Shown: positions 56,201 to 64,000 of the stretch, in pieces
Numbering within the stretch: position 1 is the first letter of the stretch
Layout: the number at the start of each line of letters is the position of its first letter
Source of the DNA: Pedobacter sandarakinus
GTDB lineage: Bacteria; Bacteroidota; Bacteroidia; Sphingobacteriales; Sphingobacteriaceae
DNA: 64,000 bases
Assembly: GCF_026240095.1 (NCBI RefSeq)
Contig: NZ_JAPIVG010000001.1
Span: 744,001 to 808,000, forward strand
Direction of reading: 5' to 3'
Program-made: the position numbers and the translations under genes
The notes under the pieces: model-generated
What the model was told of the DNA's origin: nothing
The model's database searches: none
The model's input: only the letters and a program-made list of their open reading frames with translations

Positions 56201-56293
56201 TGTAACCTTACCGGTAACAGTTACCTGCTGCGCAAAAGCCTGCGCCAGCAACATAAATGTACCAAGAAAAATTAATAGTAGTTTTCTTTTCAT
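53213..56293 (-). CDS. SusC/RagA family TonB-dependent outer-membrane transporter
   Basis: 1026 residues. Signal peptide ending at AFAQ, then a carboxypeptidase-regulatory-like domain (VTVTGKVTSSDGPVPGVSI), the plug (LDEVIVTAQG and NALQGRVAGATI) and a 22-strand barrel ending in GYNFGLRVGF. It imports large oligomers captured by its SusD partner, using TonB energy. It starts a unit of four genes read leftward. The divergent DeoR regulator and repeat operators upstream suggest control by a sugar phosphate. Its substrate is unknown. Confidence 0.96.
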   Translation of the reverse strand: MKRKLLLIFLGTFMLLAQAFAQQVTVTGKVTSSDGPVPGVSIRVKGTTVVAQTNGSGDYSIKALKTDVLQFTYIGFRSQDKPVGNNSTINVILASDASNLDEVIVTAQGIERSTRSLGYSTQTIKGGEVAQTQRDNFLNALQGRVAGATITPTNGTPGASSTMIIRGGVSLDGDNQPLFVIDGLPISNRTFSEYNLVGQGTFNRQNDYGNRAMDINPEEIETITILKGPEASALYGTQGASGAVVITTKKAKSGTARVTYNNSFRVENAYRFPDVQSVYGGGAGGFFDEEVRTRTYFGAKIPGNRTIYDNVGNFYKTGFTQKHNASIEGGSEKLSVRTSLGYTNQTGIIPGTDFNSLNGKVSVTTTISEKIKMNGSINFINSKTNKTYKGASSPMLSSLTWPLVDDMRNYLTSTGDRRTITGSLSGELDNPYWAVEKNPNWEKSNRMLANFGIDYVPTKWLSITARGGADINAGQGLSAYHPQSYEANRSGTSNLGGGLNTYNTNERLYNATLIATFKKDFGKFKPVFRIGGDLTDGSYQTNAQFGTRFYQQNFYSMNNTDPTTQRVAYADELKRKVGALAVAELGYDNILYLTLTGRQDFSSTLPIQNYSFFYPASSLSFVFSDLAPLKKLEWLSFGKLRASYGQSGKDARNAYVTKTKLVAQTTTGGGFATDVTAGNPNLEAEFSTMAEAGMELGLFNNRLSFDFSYYNTLSNKQITAPRLSYATGAILGYINSGKIRKRGFELLVKGNPIKTTNFTWDISANLSRDRGRILALPADQDIFYVSDSWLFDNVRAQYTVGSSISAFAGIDYLRNNAGEVLINPQNGMPIKGTNFTPIGDRAPDISVGLTNSFTYKNFNLSFLLDMRKGGDIYNATEFYLYARGMSKLTLDREIPRVIAGVLKDGLENSGNPTVNNILVTPYITTSYYSTFYNTRDFLQTDVNWVRLKDVTLSYNLPKALFAKSNVFKSANVFFTGTDLLLITNYKGVDPAVNGLSAASGGLGGTGIDFGSVGLPRGYNFGLRVGF

Positions 56294-56349
56294 AAACTGC
56301 CAATAGTGGTTAATAAAATGTTTAGTTGTTAGTTAGTTAAATAGTTTTC

Positions 56350-56369
56350 AAACACGCATAATCACGCAT
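56350..56369. promoter_or_regulatory. Candidate operator, CACGCAT direct repeat
   Basis: CACGCAT at 56353-56359 and 56363-56369, exactly 10 bp apart, within AAACACGCAT. It lies 57 bases before the susC start and resembles the pair at 56464-56483. Confidence 0.4.
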
Positions 56370-56463
56370 TTTTATCAATATTTAGCTAATATCTTAAATG
56401 TTTTTCATTTAAAAAACAAATAACATAGTTTTATTCACAACTGTTACAATACATTATTGCAAA

Positions 56464-56483
56464 AACCCGCAACAACCCGCAAT
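56464..56483. promoter_or_regulatory. Candidate operator, AACCCGCAA direct repeat
   Basis: AACCCGCAAC and AACCCGCAAT follow each other with an exact 10-bp period. The second copy touches the -33-like TTG of the deoR promoter, so autoregulation is plausible. Confidence 0.45.
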
Positions 56484-56501
56484 TGATACGAAAAGTATTT
56501 T

Positions 56502-56509
56502 TATATTCG
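56502..56509 (+). promoter_or_regulatory. -7-like element (TATATTCG) of the DeoR gene
   Basis: Seven of eight positions match TAnnTTTG. TTG lies 16 bases upstream at 56483. It supports the ATG at 56528 as the start. Confidence 0.4.
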
Positions 56510-56527
56510 TGCCAGCCAAACTGTTAT

Positions 56528-57274
56528 ATGTTAAAAAAAGAACGACATGATTTCATTATGCGCCAGATTAATCTACACAATCGTGTGCTCACATCTGATA
56601 TGGTGCAACTACTCAACGTATCAGAAGATACGATTAGACGAGACCTTCAGGAACTTGTGGATCTTGGTTTATTATTCAAGGTTCATGGCGGTGCGCTTTC
56701 TAAATCTTACCACAGTTCCTTTGATGATAGTACAGTTTATGCGAGGGATAGTAAAATAACCATTGCAAAGAAAGCAACGTCGTTAATTAAAGATGGGATG
56801 GTGGTATTAACTGGAGGTGGAACCACCATTCTGGAGTTGGTGAAGCAACTGCCACCTAGCATCGGCGCAACATTCTTCACCATTAGTCCATTGGTGGCGG
56901 TAGAACTGGCTAAATATGATAACATTGAAGTGATCTTGATTGGTGGCCTTTTCTCGAAAAATTCTCAGGTTACCTATGGCGGCCAGGTAATTACACAATT
57001 ATCTGAGTTAAAAGCCGATTTATGTTTGATGGGAACAAGTGCAATACATCCATTGGAGGGCCTTACTGATACCTATTGGGAAATTAACCAATTAAAAAAA
57101 GCCATGCTTGCATCTGCAAAAAAAACAGCGGTACTATGTATTTCTGAAAAATTAGATATTACATTAAGGCTAAAAGTATGCTCCATCGAAAATATTAGTC
57201 ATCTCATAACCGAGCTAAACCCAAGCCATAGTGCATTAGGTGGATACCAAAATAAAGGAATAGAAATTTTATAA
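56528..57274 (+). CDS. DeoR family transcriptional regulator
   Basis: 248 residues from the ATG at 56528. The frame opens at 56483, but that start would precede the promoter. The DeoR winged helix (about 5-58) includes LLNVSEDTIRRDL and GLLFKVHGGAL. The C-terminal DeoR effector domain, an isomerase-like fold, has VVLTGGGTTILEL and CLMGTSAIHPLEGLTD. Family members are usually repressors released by sugar phosphates. It is divergent from the first SusC gene and converges with the second SusD gene, and probably controls one or both. Confidence 0.94.
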   Translation: MLKKERHDFIMRQINLHNRVLTSDMVQLLNVSEDTIRRDLQELVDLGLLFKVHGGALSKSYHSSFDDSTVYARDSKITIAKKATSLIKDGMVVLTGGGTTILELVKQLPPSIGATFFTISPLVAVELAKYDNIEVILIGGLFSKNSQVTYGGQVITQLSELKADLCLMGTSAIHPLEGLTDTYWEINQLKKAMLASAKKTAVLCISEKLDITLRLKVCSIENISHLITELNPSHSALGGYQNKGIEIL

Positions 57275-57306
57275 CCATCCATCTAATTATTTTCAGATGG
57301 ATGGTT
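57273..57306. terminator. Convergent terminator between the DeoR gene and SusD
   Basis: A perfect 12-bp stem (AACCATCCATCT with AGATGGATGGTT) and a 10-base loop. It overlaps the deoR stop codon. The flanks are AT-rich on both sides but lack long T-runs. Confidence 0.7.
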
Positions 57307-57318
57307 AAATTTATTGGG

Positions 57319-58614
57319 TTAGAACGATGGATCAGCCGGTGTGTTTGTATTGTTATCCCTTTCCTGAAATGGGTAAGGGAAAAAGTTGCGTTTACGATCT
57401 GTTAAAGGTTGATTAAATCTTCTCATATCTTCTAATTTCAAACCAGACATAAATAATTCTATGCTACGATGTTTGTAAATTAAATCCAATAACTGCTGTT
57501 GAGTATATGTACCTGTTAAAGCTGGTAGCCCTGCCCCAACGCCAAATGGATCTGCTGCCGCCGTTTTAGTTACAACTTTATTTAACTCATTTAATGCACT
57601 CGATAAATTTGGAGTCGACTGCCTGGCGTAAGATTCCGCTTTAATTAGTGTCATCTCTCCAGGTAGATAAACAGGATATGGGGCGAAAGCTGCGGCTCCA
57701 AACCCATTTATCCGCACTGTGGTATTCACAACGGTATAAAAAGGAATTCTGCCGTCACCAGCATCGGGAATGTTTGCATTTGTTTGACCCAAATTTAAGT
57801 TTTTAGGCTGAATTACGTTATTCGTCGAGGTAGCAATCTCAAAAATTGGATTGAGGTTTAATGCATCATAAGTAAATGTCGATTTTTTAGTCAGATCAAC
57901 GGCATTTGCAGCAGATAAAGCCAAAGAATAGTTTCCTGCAAACAATGCATAACGGGCTTTAAGTGCATTGAGCGTATTTGGAATATCGATACCTGAAGGA
58001 ATATTTCCTAAGAAAGAGGTGCTGATTGGATTTGCTGCGATTACAGCCTGAGCATTATCTAAAACGGCTACAGCCTTATTGTAACCTTCTACACGAGTAA
58101 TGAAAGAGACATTTTGTCCATTTCCTGCTGGTACTTTTTCCCAATATTCTGATAAGGCTCCTAAAGCTAGCGCCTTGAAAATACTGGCATGTGCCACCAA
58201 TCCGGCAGCATAATTCTTATCTGCAAGTGTTGCTGCATTATTGATTACGTTATCTGCATCAAAAATGATTTTATTAGCACCCGCCCAAACATTCAAAAGA
58301 ATGGTGTTGGTTCCATCCACTTGGACCCCTCCTGCAACCAATCGTTCCTCGTTAGTGTTACCAGTATTAATAGATATAAGCTCGTTGGTAGTTAATCCGT
58401 TGAGCGTAATTCCCCCATAAAGTAATCCCGGACGCGTTGTGCTGTAAATTTTCTGGAGCCCGACCGTAACGCCTGTTAATCCCTTAGCCGATGTAAGTAC
58501 ATCGTTTGCAGTAGCAGCATTTGGGTTTAAATATTCTTTTTTACAGGCATTAAGCAAAAGTGCTGTAGAAAGCAGAAATGCATAGCCAATATGTTTTGAT
58601 TTTAAATTTTTCAT
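57319..58614 (-). CDS. RagB/SusD family outer-membrane lipoprotein
   Basis: 431 residues with a lipoprotein signal (LLNAC, Cys24) and KKEYLNPNAAT at the mature start. The helical repeats and the C-terminal RSIELFMSGLKLEDMRRFNQPL segment are typical of SusD-like binding proteins. It is shorter than the first SusD gene product and belongs to a different branch. Fifty-five bases follow the paired susC gene. Confidence 0.95.
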   Translation of the reverse strand: MKNLKSKHIGYAFLLSTALLLNACKKEYLNPNAATANDVLTSAKGLTGVTVGLQKIYSTTRPGLLYGGITLNGLTTNELISINTGNTNEERLVAGGVQVDGTNTILLNVWAGANKIIFDADNVINNAATLADKNYAAGLVAHASIFKALALGALSEYWEKVPAGNGQNVSFITRVEGYNKAVAVLDNAQAVIAANPISTSFLGNIPSGIDIPNTLNALKARYALFAGNYSLALSAANAVDLTKKSTFTYDALNLNPIFEIATSTNNVIQPKNLNLGQTNANIPDAGDGRIPFYTVVNTTVRINGFGAAAFAPYPVYLPGEMTLIKAESYARQSTPNLSSALNELNKVVTKTAAADPFGVGAGLPALTGTYTQQQLLDLIYKHRSIELFMSGLKLEDMRRFNQPLTDRKRNFFPYPFQERDNNTNTPADPSF

Positions 58615-58669
58615 CTCAATATGTTTTTTTTGGTGATATTCTTTCTAGAAACTGATAGTTGATTTTGCA

Positions 58670-61600
58670 TTAGAATCTTGCCTGCAAACCAAAAGAAAAA
58701 GTTCTAGGAATTGGAACAGAACCAAAGTCGATATTTCTTAAAATGGTCGATTGCCCTCCAGAGTTCAACTCTGGATCGTAGCCTTTGTAATTATCCCAAG
58801 AGAATAAATTTCTGCCACTAACATTAACCGTTAGGTTTTTTAAAAATTTAACCTGGCCTAGATTATAGCTCAGAGAGATCTCCCTTAGCTTAACGAAAGA
58901 ACCATTGTCAATACGCCATTCTTCTACATTGTAAACGCCTGCAACGTAGCCTCTTGGTAACTGACCAAGCTGTTCTGCCTCTGCAACTTTTCCGTTTCCA
59001 ACGCCTTGGCGAGTGCGCCAGTCTGCATTCCACACATCACCTCCTTGCACAGCATCTAGCTGAACATGAAGACTTACTTTTTTGTATGTAAAGTCGTTCA
59101 CTAACGAGCCTGTATAATCTGGATTTGGGTCTCCAATTACTTTACGCAATACGCTTCCGCTTGGTTGGCCACCAGTACGCTGGCTTTGGAAAGTAGTAGC
59201 GGATGTTTGTATTCCACGTTCTGTTTGAGGGATGCCTTGTGCATTCAACAACAAACTTCCATCTTCATTTCTAGCGAAAAACGTTCCATAGAATACGCCC
59301 ACGGGAAACCCGTCGGTAATTGAAACAGGTGCACCTGCATTTGTTGATAGTAATCGCTGTGCTCCAGATCCTATAATCTTATTTCTATTTCTATTGTAAA
59401 TTAACGTGGCTGTCCAACTAAAATCGTCGGTTTTAACTGGTACACCAGTCAGCATCAATTCAATTCCTTTATTTTTTAATGTTCCACTTATATTATTTAG
59501 TAAGCTAGAAAATCCTGTTGTAGGCGCAATTACTACATTCAAAAGCAAATCGGTTACGCTTTTGTTATAGTAACTGAACGTTAATCCTAAACGGTTGCTG
59601 AAGAAAGACATATCTGTTCCAAGCTCGAGCTCCTCCTGGCGTTCTGGCTTAACACCAGTATTCGCAAGCGTACTTAGAGAGGTAAGCGAGGTTTTACTAT
59701 TTAATGCGCTTGGAGCGTAAACGTTAAAGCGATCGTAAGCATTAATACCGGTTAAATTGCCTGATTGACCGTAAGCAGCACGTAACTTAAACGCATTCCA
59801 CCACGATGATACACCCAGGTTTGACCAATAATCTGCAGAAGACAGAACATAACTTACATTTGCTTTGGGATAGAACTGCGTCCTATTATCTTCACCAAAT
59901 ACTGTTGATTGATCCACTCTGATTGCACCAGTAAAAAAGAGATGATCTTTATACTTGAAATTTTGCTGTAAGTAAGCTCCGCTAATAGAGAATTCCGATC
60001 TGCTATCTGCGTTAGGTAAAACAGTACTTGCACCATTCACAACCTGTACAAAGGGTGCCAATCCGCGTCCGTTAAGCAAGCTGTAAAGGTCTTTCTGGTA
60101 TTGATAAGACCCGCCGAGTTGTGTTGTTGAGCTTAGTGACCCAGAAATTTTCGCGTCGTAAGTGAAATTTAATTCATTGTTAAAAAGTGTGGTGGTGGCA
60201 TTTGCAGCACTTGCATAGCCATTTAAAGATGGATCTAGAGTTGGTCCCCCTCCATAAAACCCAGTACTTACATTGTATTCAAAAGGAGGGATGTAGGTAG
60301 TACCATTTTGAATGGCGTTATCTACCCCCATGGTATAGTCAATGGTAAGATTCTTTACTGGTGTAAGTTTTAAACCGGTATTTGCAATGATTCTATTGGT
60401 AAACTGGCGCTGTTTAATATCTTCAATAACAGAAACCGGGTTAACACGGCCACGTTCACCTATTGCTTTCAAATTGCCCAACGCATCTCTGGTAAATAAA
60501 TCATGAAAGTTTCCAATAATCGTAACAGAATTCATCGGAGAGAAAAATGAGTTTCCATCTGGTTTTTCATTGGCATCGCTGTGTACAAAATTAAATCCAG
60601 CCGTTAGTTTTGCCCACTTATTAATGCTCTGATCAAGGTTTGCCCGGAAATTCATCCTCGTAAAATCGGTGTTCTTAATAATCCCCTGGTTAGAAAAATA
60701 TCCAGCTGATGTATAAAATTTGGTATTATCATTTCCGCCCGAAACAGATACGGAATTATCAGTACCAATACCCGTTCTGAAGATATAATCTTGATAATTG
60801 TATCGTGTAACAGGGGTAGTATTTGTTAGCGCCGGTGTTAATATATCCTGTGTTTGTGCGGTCGGACCATCAGTAGGACCACCAAATTTTGTTGGCGACT
60901 GGTTTACTTCCACTTGCTTGCGCAATTCACTAATAGTTAAACTGGTATTGAAACTAACTTGTGGTTCACCGGTTTTACCACGCTTAGTAAATATTTGTAT
61001 TACCCCAGCATTGGCTCTGGAACCATAAATTGCTGCAGCAGCGGCACCATTAAGCACTTCAATATGATCAATATCTGCAGGGCTAATGTCTACCATTCGA
61101 TTTTGTCCTATGCTGCCCACGAAGTTTCCACCGTCATAATTGCCCGATGTATTTGTTACCCGCGTAGTTGAATTGTTGACGATTACGCCATCGATAATAT
61201 ATAAAGGTTCGGAAGATGAGTTTACAGAACTCACACCCCTTAAACGAACAGAAATTCCACCCGCCGGATCGCCAGAATTTTGACTGATTTGTGCACCTGG
61301 CGTTTTGCCCTGCAATGAAGCCAAGGCATTTCCACTTGGTGCTTTGTTTAAGTCGTCGCCTTTAACGGTGCTAACATAACTACCAAGTTGCTTTCTGGTT
61401 GTACCAGCAGAAGTACCAGTAACAATAACCTCATCTAAGCCTACAGCATCTGCGCTTAGTTTTGCGCTTGATTGAACCTGGGTATTTGTTCCCAGACTTA
61501 CCGTGGTGGTAGTGCTCTTATAACCTATAAAGGAAAACTGAATTTTGTATTCTCCTGCAGTAAGATCTACGGCAAAAGAATAGGCACCGTTTCCGTTAGT

Positions 61601-61798
61601 GCTTGTGGCTAAATTGGTATTTAGTATTTTAACTACCGCACCAGGAATCGGGGCATTGTTGGTTGCATCCAATACATTTCCGGTAATGTTGTATCGTTTG
61701 GTTTGGCTCTGAGCAGTTTCGGTAAACCCCAATAATAGGAGAGGGATGATCAAAAAAGCAAAGTAATTTGACACCCGTTTTAGGTAACATTTTTTCAT
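58670..61798 (-). CDS. SusC/RagA family TonB-dependent transporter
   Basis: 1042 residues from the ATG at 61798. The frame continues to 61831, but a full promoter (TTTG-N18-TAAATTTG at 61860-61831) covers that start. It has a signal peptide, a CarboxypepD_reg-like domain (ITGNVLDATNNAPIPGAVV), a plug (LDEVIVTGTSAG, SLQGKTPGAQI) and the barrel, ending TFSFGLQARF. It imports a glycan captured by the SusD partner. The nearby anmK and nagB genes suggest an amino-sugar source. Confidence 0.96.
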   Translation of the reverse strand: MKKCYLKRVSNYFAFLIIPLLLLGFTETAQSQTKRYNITGNVLDATNNAPIPGAVVKILNTNLATSTNGNGAYSFAVDLTAGEYKIQFSFIGYKSTTTTVSLGTNTQVQSSAKLSADAVGLDEVIVTGTSAGTTRKQLGSYVSTVKGDDLNKAPSGNALASLQGKTPGAQISQNSGDPAGGISVRLRGVSSVNSSSEPLYIIDGVIVNNSTTRVTNTSGNYDGGNFVGSIGQNRMVDISPADIDHIEVLNGAAAAAIYGSRANAGVIQIFTKRGKTGEPQVSFNTSLTISELRKQVEVNQSPTKFGGPTDGPTAQTQDILTPALTNTTPVTRYNYQDYIFRTGIGTDNSVSVSGGNDNTKFYTSAGYFSNQGIIKNTDFTRMNFRANLDQSINKWAKLTAGFNFVHSDANEKPDGNSFFSPMNSVTIIGNFHDLFTRDALGNLKAIGERGRVNPVSVIEDIKQRQFTNRIIANTGLKLTPVKNLTIDYTMGVDNAIQNGTTYIPPFEYNVSTGFYGGGPTLDPSLNGYASAANATTTLFNNELNFTYDAKISGSLSSTTQLGGSYQYQKDLYSLLNGRGLAPFVQVVNGASTVLPNADSRSEFSISGAYLQQNFKYKDHLFFTGAIRVDQSTVFGEDNRTQFYPKANVSYVLSSADYWSNLGVSSWWNAFKLRAAYGQSGNLTGINAYDRFNVYAPSALNSKTSLTSLSTLANTGVKPERQEELELGTDMSFFSNRLGLTFSYYNKSVTDLLLNVVIAPTTGFSSLLNNISGTLKNKGIELMLTGVPVKTDDFSWTATLIYNRNRNKIIGSGAQRLLSTNAGAPVSITDGFPVGVFYGTFFARNEDGSLLLNAQGIPQTERGIQTSATTFQSQRTGGQPSGSVLRKVIGDPNPDYTGSLVNDFTYKKVSLHVQLDAVQGGDVWNADWRTRQGVGNGKVAEAEQLGQLPRGYVAGVYNVEEWRIDNGSFVKLREISLSYNLGQVKFLKNLTVNVSGRNLFSWDNYKGYDPELNSGGQSTILRNIDFGSVPIPRTFSFGLQARF

Positions 61799-61830
61799 AA
61801 AATTGTGTTTAGTTTGAAATTTGGTTAACA

Positions 61831-61860
61831 CAAATTTAATAAAATACCTAACATACCAAA
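61831..61860 (-). promoter_or_regulatory. Promoter of the second susC gene
   Basis: Read leftward: TTTG at 61860-61857, 18 bases, TAAATTTG at 61838-61831. It lies 33 bases before the ATG at 61798. Confidence 0.65.
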
Positions 61861-61909
61861 TTTTTAGACCTAGAAAATCGATTTTGATAAAATTTTATTC
61901 TGCCGGAGG

Positions 61910-63103
61910 CTATGGCAAACTAATTTTACCCATGCAAACTGCCGGTACGCCTTTTCTTTCTCCAAAATTTATGGGTTTACCACAAAGGGTTTCATTCGCC
62001 AGCACCGCAAATAAAACTGCTTCTTTGGCATCAGGATTAATTCCCAAATCGCTTGTGGTTAAAAAAGTAGCATCAGGCAACATTTGCTTTAAATTTTCTA
62101 CCAATAAGGGGTTATGCATACCGCCGCCACTCATAAAAATTTTAACCCCCGCTCTAGATCCAAAGCATTTTATTATTGCACTTGCAATGGTTTCTGCAGA
62201 AAATTGACACAAGGTAGCCATAACATCAGCAGTACTTAAACCTTCAGTCTTCGACTGCACCTGGGCCTTTTGAAGATAATCCAGATTGAACAATTCCGGA
62301 CCAGTTGTTTTGGGAAACTTAGCAGAGAAGAAATCACAAGCTAGCAACGCCGATAGCAAATCTAAATTGAGCGTGCCTGATAAGCCAATGGTACCATCAT
62401 CATCATAAAAACGGTTGTAATGCTTCTGCATATACTGATCCATTAGTGTGTTTCCAGGACCTACATCGGTAGAAAATATTTCACTTGCATTTAAACTAGC
62501 AGGTAGATAGGTAAAATTTGCTATGCCCCCAATATTCAGCATCACCCGATCTTCTTTTGCTTTTGAGAAAATGAGGTAATCTCCATAAACAGCGAGAGGG
62601 GCTCCTTCGCCACCTGCAGCCAAATGTTTTTGCCGGAAATCAGAAAGTGTAATAATACCAGTCTTAACGGCAATATGATCAGCATCACCTATTTGTAGCG
62701 TCCCATTTGGAAAATGTTTAAGTTGATGCAAAGACTGTGGTGCATGAAAAATGGTTTGGCCATGACTTGCAATAAAGTCTATATCACCGTTTTTATAACC
62801 CCATTCTTGCAATGCTTCGTTAATCAACCTTGCATGGGTATTCGCAATATGCTCATTCATCAAACAAACCAATTGCAAATCGACTTCCTTTTTTGAAAAG
62901 ATAGCTTTGATATCGGCTCGAAATTGATTAGTAAAGTTTGCGGTTTTAAATGCAACCACATCAATTGTAGTTTCCAAACCACTCCCCGATACCTTGCAAA
63001 GCGCAATATCTAAACCGTCCATAGATGTTCCACTCATTAAACCAATAATTAACCGGGTTTGCTTACTGGCCTTGTTATAAAGCTCTTGGATTTGCTGATT
63101 CAT
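61910..63103 (-). CDS. anmK: Anhydro-N-acetylmuramic acid kinase
   Basis: 397 residues. The phosphate-binding GLMSGTSMDGLD (21-32) and FMSGGGMHNPLL near the C terminus are typical, as is SHGQTIFHAPQ. The enzyme opens the 1,6-anhydro ring of anhMurNAc and phosphorylates it to MurNAc-6-phosphate, a step of peptidoglycan recycling in the cytoplasm. It lies upstream of the second SusC gene on the same strand and is divergent from nagB. Confidence 0.96.
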   Translation of the reverse strand: MNQQIQELYNKASKQTRLIIGLMSGTSMDGLDIALCKVSGSGLETTIDVVAFKTANFTNQFRADIKAIFSKKEVDLQLVCLMNEHIANTHARLINEALQEWGYKNGDIDFIASHGQTIFHAPQSLHQLKHFPNGTLQIGDADHIAVKTGIITLSDFRQKHLAAGGEGAPLAVYGDYLIFSKAKEDRVMLNIGGIANFTYLPASLNASEIFSTDVGPGNTLMDQYMQKHYNRFYDDDGTIGLSGTLNLDLLSALLACDFFSAKFPKTTGPELFNLDYLQKAQVQSKTEGLSTADVMATLCQFSAETIASAIIKCFGSRAGVKIFMSGGGMHNPLLVENLKQMLPDATFLTTSDLGINPDAKEAVLFAVLANETLCGKPINFGERKGVPAVCMGKISLP

Positions 63104-63192
63104 AAGTTTTTAAATTAAAGTTAAAAACACCCACTTCTTGTTTATCGACATCAGGTATTTTAAAAGCTTTTTGAGAATAAAAGTAAATAACC

Positions 63193-63225
63193 TTTGGCAC
63201 AAATGCACACAACTCCCTATATTTA
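63193..63225 (+). promoter_or_regulatory. Promoter of nagB
   Basis: TTTG at 63193-63196, 21 bases, then TATATTTA at 63218-63225, one mismatch to TAnnTTTG. The ATG at 63253 lies 27 bases beyond. Confidence 0.55.
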
Positions 63226-63252
63226 CCGCTCCGTACATTAAAAACCATAAAA

Positions 63253-64000
63253 ATGGCTAGATTAAATCTACTGGAGGAGACACGTTTCGAGAAACTACCT
63301 GTGAGCGTGTTCGCAAATCCAAAAATTGCTTCAATTAATGTTGCACATCGCATCGCCGATCTCATTAAAACAAAACAAGCAAACAACACACCTGCAGTAC
63401 TGGGCTTAGCAACAGGTGTAACCCCAATTGCAGTATATGCCGAACTGGTAAGACTGCATAAAGAAGAGGGTTTAAGTTTTAAGAATGTAATAACGTTTAA
63501 CCTGGATGAATACTATCCAATGGCGCCTACTGCCGCCCAGAGTTACGTTACATTTATGAATGAAAATCTTTTTGATCATATCGACATTGATAAGAACAAT
63601 GTTCATATTCCTGATGGCACGTTAGCCTTGGAAGATATTCCTGCTTTCTGCTTAGACTACGAAAGGAAAATTGGAGATTTAGGTGGGCTTGATATTCAAA
63701 TTTTAGGTATTGGCCGTACAGGGCACATTGGTTTTAACGAGCCTGGTTCTGCTCCAAACTCTGGAACTCGCTTGGTTACCTTAGATGATTTAACACGTAG
63801 AGATGCTGCAAGAGATTTTGGAGGAAAATCTTTTGTACCTACAAAAGCCATTACCATGGGTATTGGCACCATATTTAAAGCCAGAGAAATTATTCTGATG
63901 GCCTGGAGCCGCAAAAAAGCTTCTATCATTAAAAAAGCCGTTGAGGGAGAAATATCTGGCGATGTTCCGGCCACTTACCTGCAATTATCAGATCATGTAG
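63253..64000 (+). CDS. nagB: Glucosamine-6-phosphate deaminase, 3' end outside the window
   Basis: 249 residues are visible; the frame runs off the window without a stop. The start MARLNLLEETRFEKLPV is followed by the sugar-isomerase fold with LATGVTP, FNLDEYY (Asp85, Glu86) and GIGRTGHIGFNEPGS. In E. coli NagB the segment has Asp141, His143 and Glu148. Here His158 and Glu163 are kept, but the Asp position is Thr156, as I recall for long NagB forms of this phylum. The enzyme turns GlcN-6-P into fructose-6-P and ammonia. An extra C-terminal domain may follow outside the window. Confidence 0.9.
   Translation, partial: MARLNLLEETRFEKLPVSVFANPKIASINVAHRIADLIKTKQANNTPAVLGLATGVTPIAVYAELVRLHKEEGLSFKNVITFNLDEYYPMAPTAAQSYVTFMNENLFDHIDIDKNNVHIPDGTLALEDIPAFCLDYERKIGDLGGLDIQILGIGRTGHIGFNEPGSAPNSGTRLVTLDDLTRRDAARDFGGKSFVPTKAITMGIGTIFKAREIILMAWSRKKASIIKKAVEGEISGDVPATYLQLSDHV

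Noticed and set aside
63075..63389. Leftward frame over the anmK/nagB gap
   Set aside because: It is antisense to the nagB start and covers its promoter.

Overview
The window looks like chromosomal DNA of a member of the Bacteroidota, most likely family Sphingobacteriaceae (Pedobacter-like). The evidence is two SusC/SusD outer-membrane pairs, a type IX secretion C-terminal domain, many lipoproteins with Cys-Lys-rich mature ends, A-rich start contexts with few Shine-Dalgarno sequences, and promoter elements of the TTTG-N18-21-TAnnTTTG type before several genes. Genus is an inference; no rRNA or tRNA gene was seen.

Left part (1-10.5 kb): the end of a methyltransferase-like DNA repair protein whose active-site Cys is replaced, an AhpD-like protein, DUF1963, DNA glycosylase Tag, two secreted proteins of unknown role, DNA polymerase I, a small Lys-rich secreted protein, an UPF0173 hydrolase, YbaB, a serine hydrolase and a cupin. 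Between 10.57 and 11.5 kb lies a tandem array of about nine 101-105 bp units. Each unit is built of inverted arms with phased heptamers, and the array sits directly upstream of a GxxExxY (PDDEXK_3) gene. This is the least explained structure in the window.

Middle part (12-38.7 kb): pyruvate dehydrogenase E2 and E1-alpha, an NlpC/P60 hydrolase, a CapA-like protein, an SPFH protein, a tail-specific protease, and a compact cyanophycin module (cphA divergent from cyanophycinase and isoaspartyl peptidase). These are followed by a ceramidase-like CREST membrane protein, a run of ThuA, LMW-PTP, S1/P1 nuclease and lipoprotein genes, fumC, lpxH, a prolyl oligopeptidase, and a ferredoxin reductase with its 2Fe-2S ferredoxin.

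Right part (38.7-64 kb): a leftward gene run with S41 protease, GH29, GH92 and GH2 enzymes, a set that fits trimming of fucosylated, mannose-rich glycoprotein glycans. Next come a SusC/SusD pair with a DUF4397 lipoprotein and a type IX secreted beta-helix protein, a divergent DeoR regulator with candidate 10-bp direct-repeat operators, a second SusC/SusD pair, anmK and the start of a nagB gene. Together the right part suggests uptake and use of host or microbial glycans, including amino sugars. Substrates are inferred from families and not shown by the sequence.
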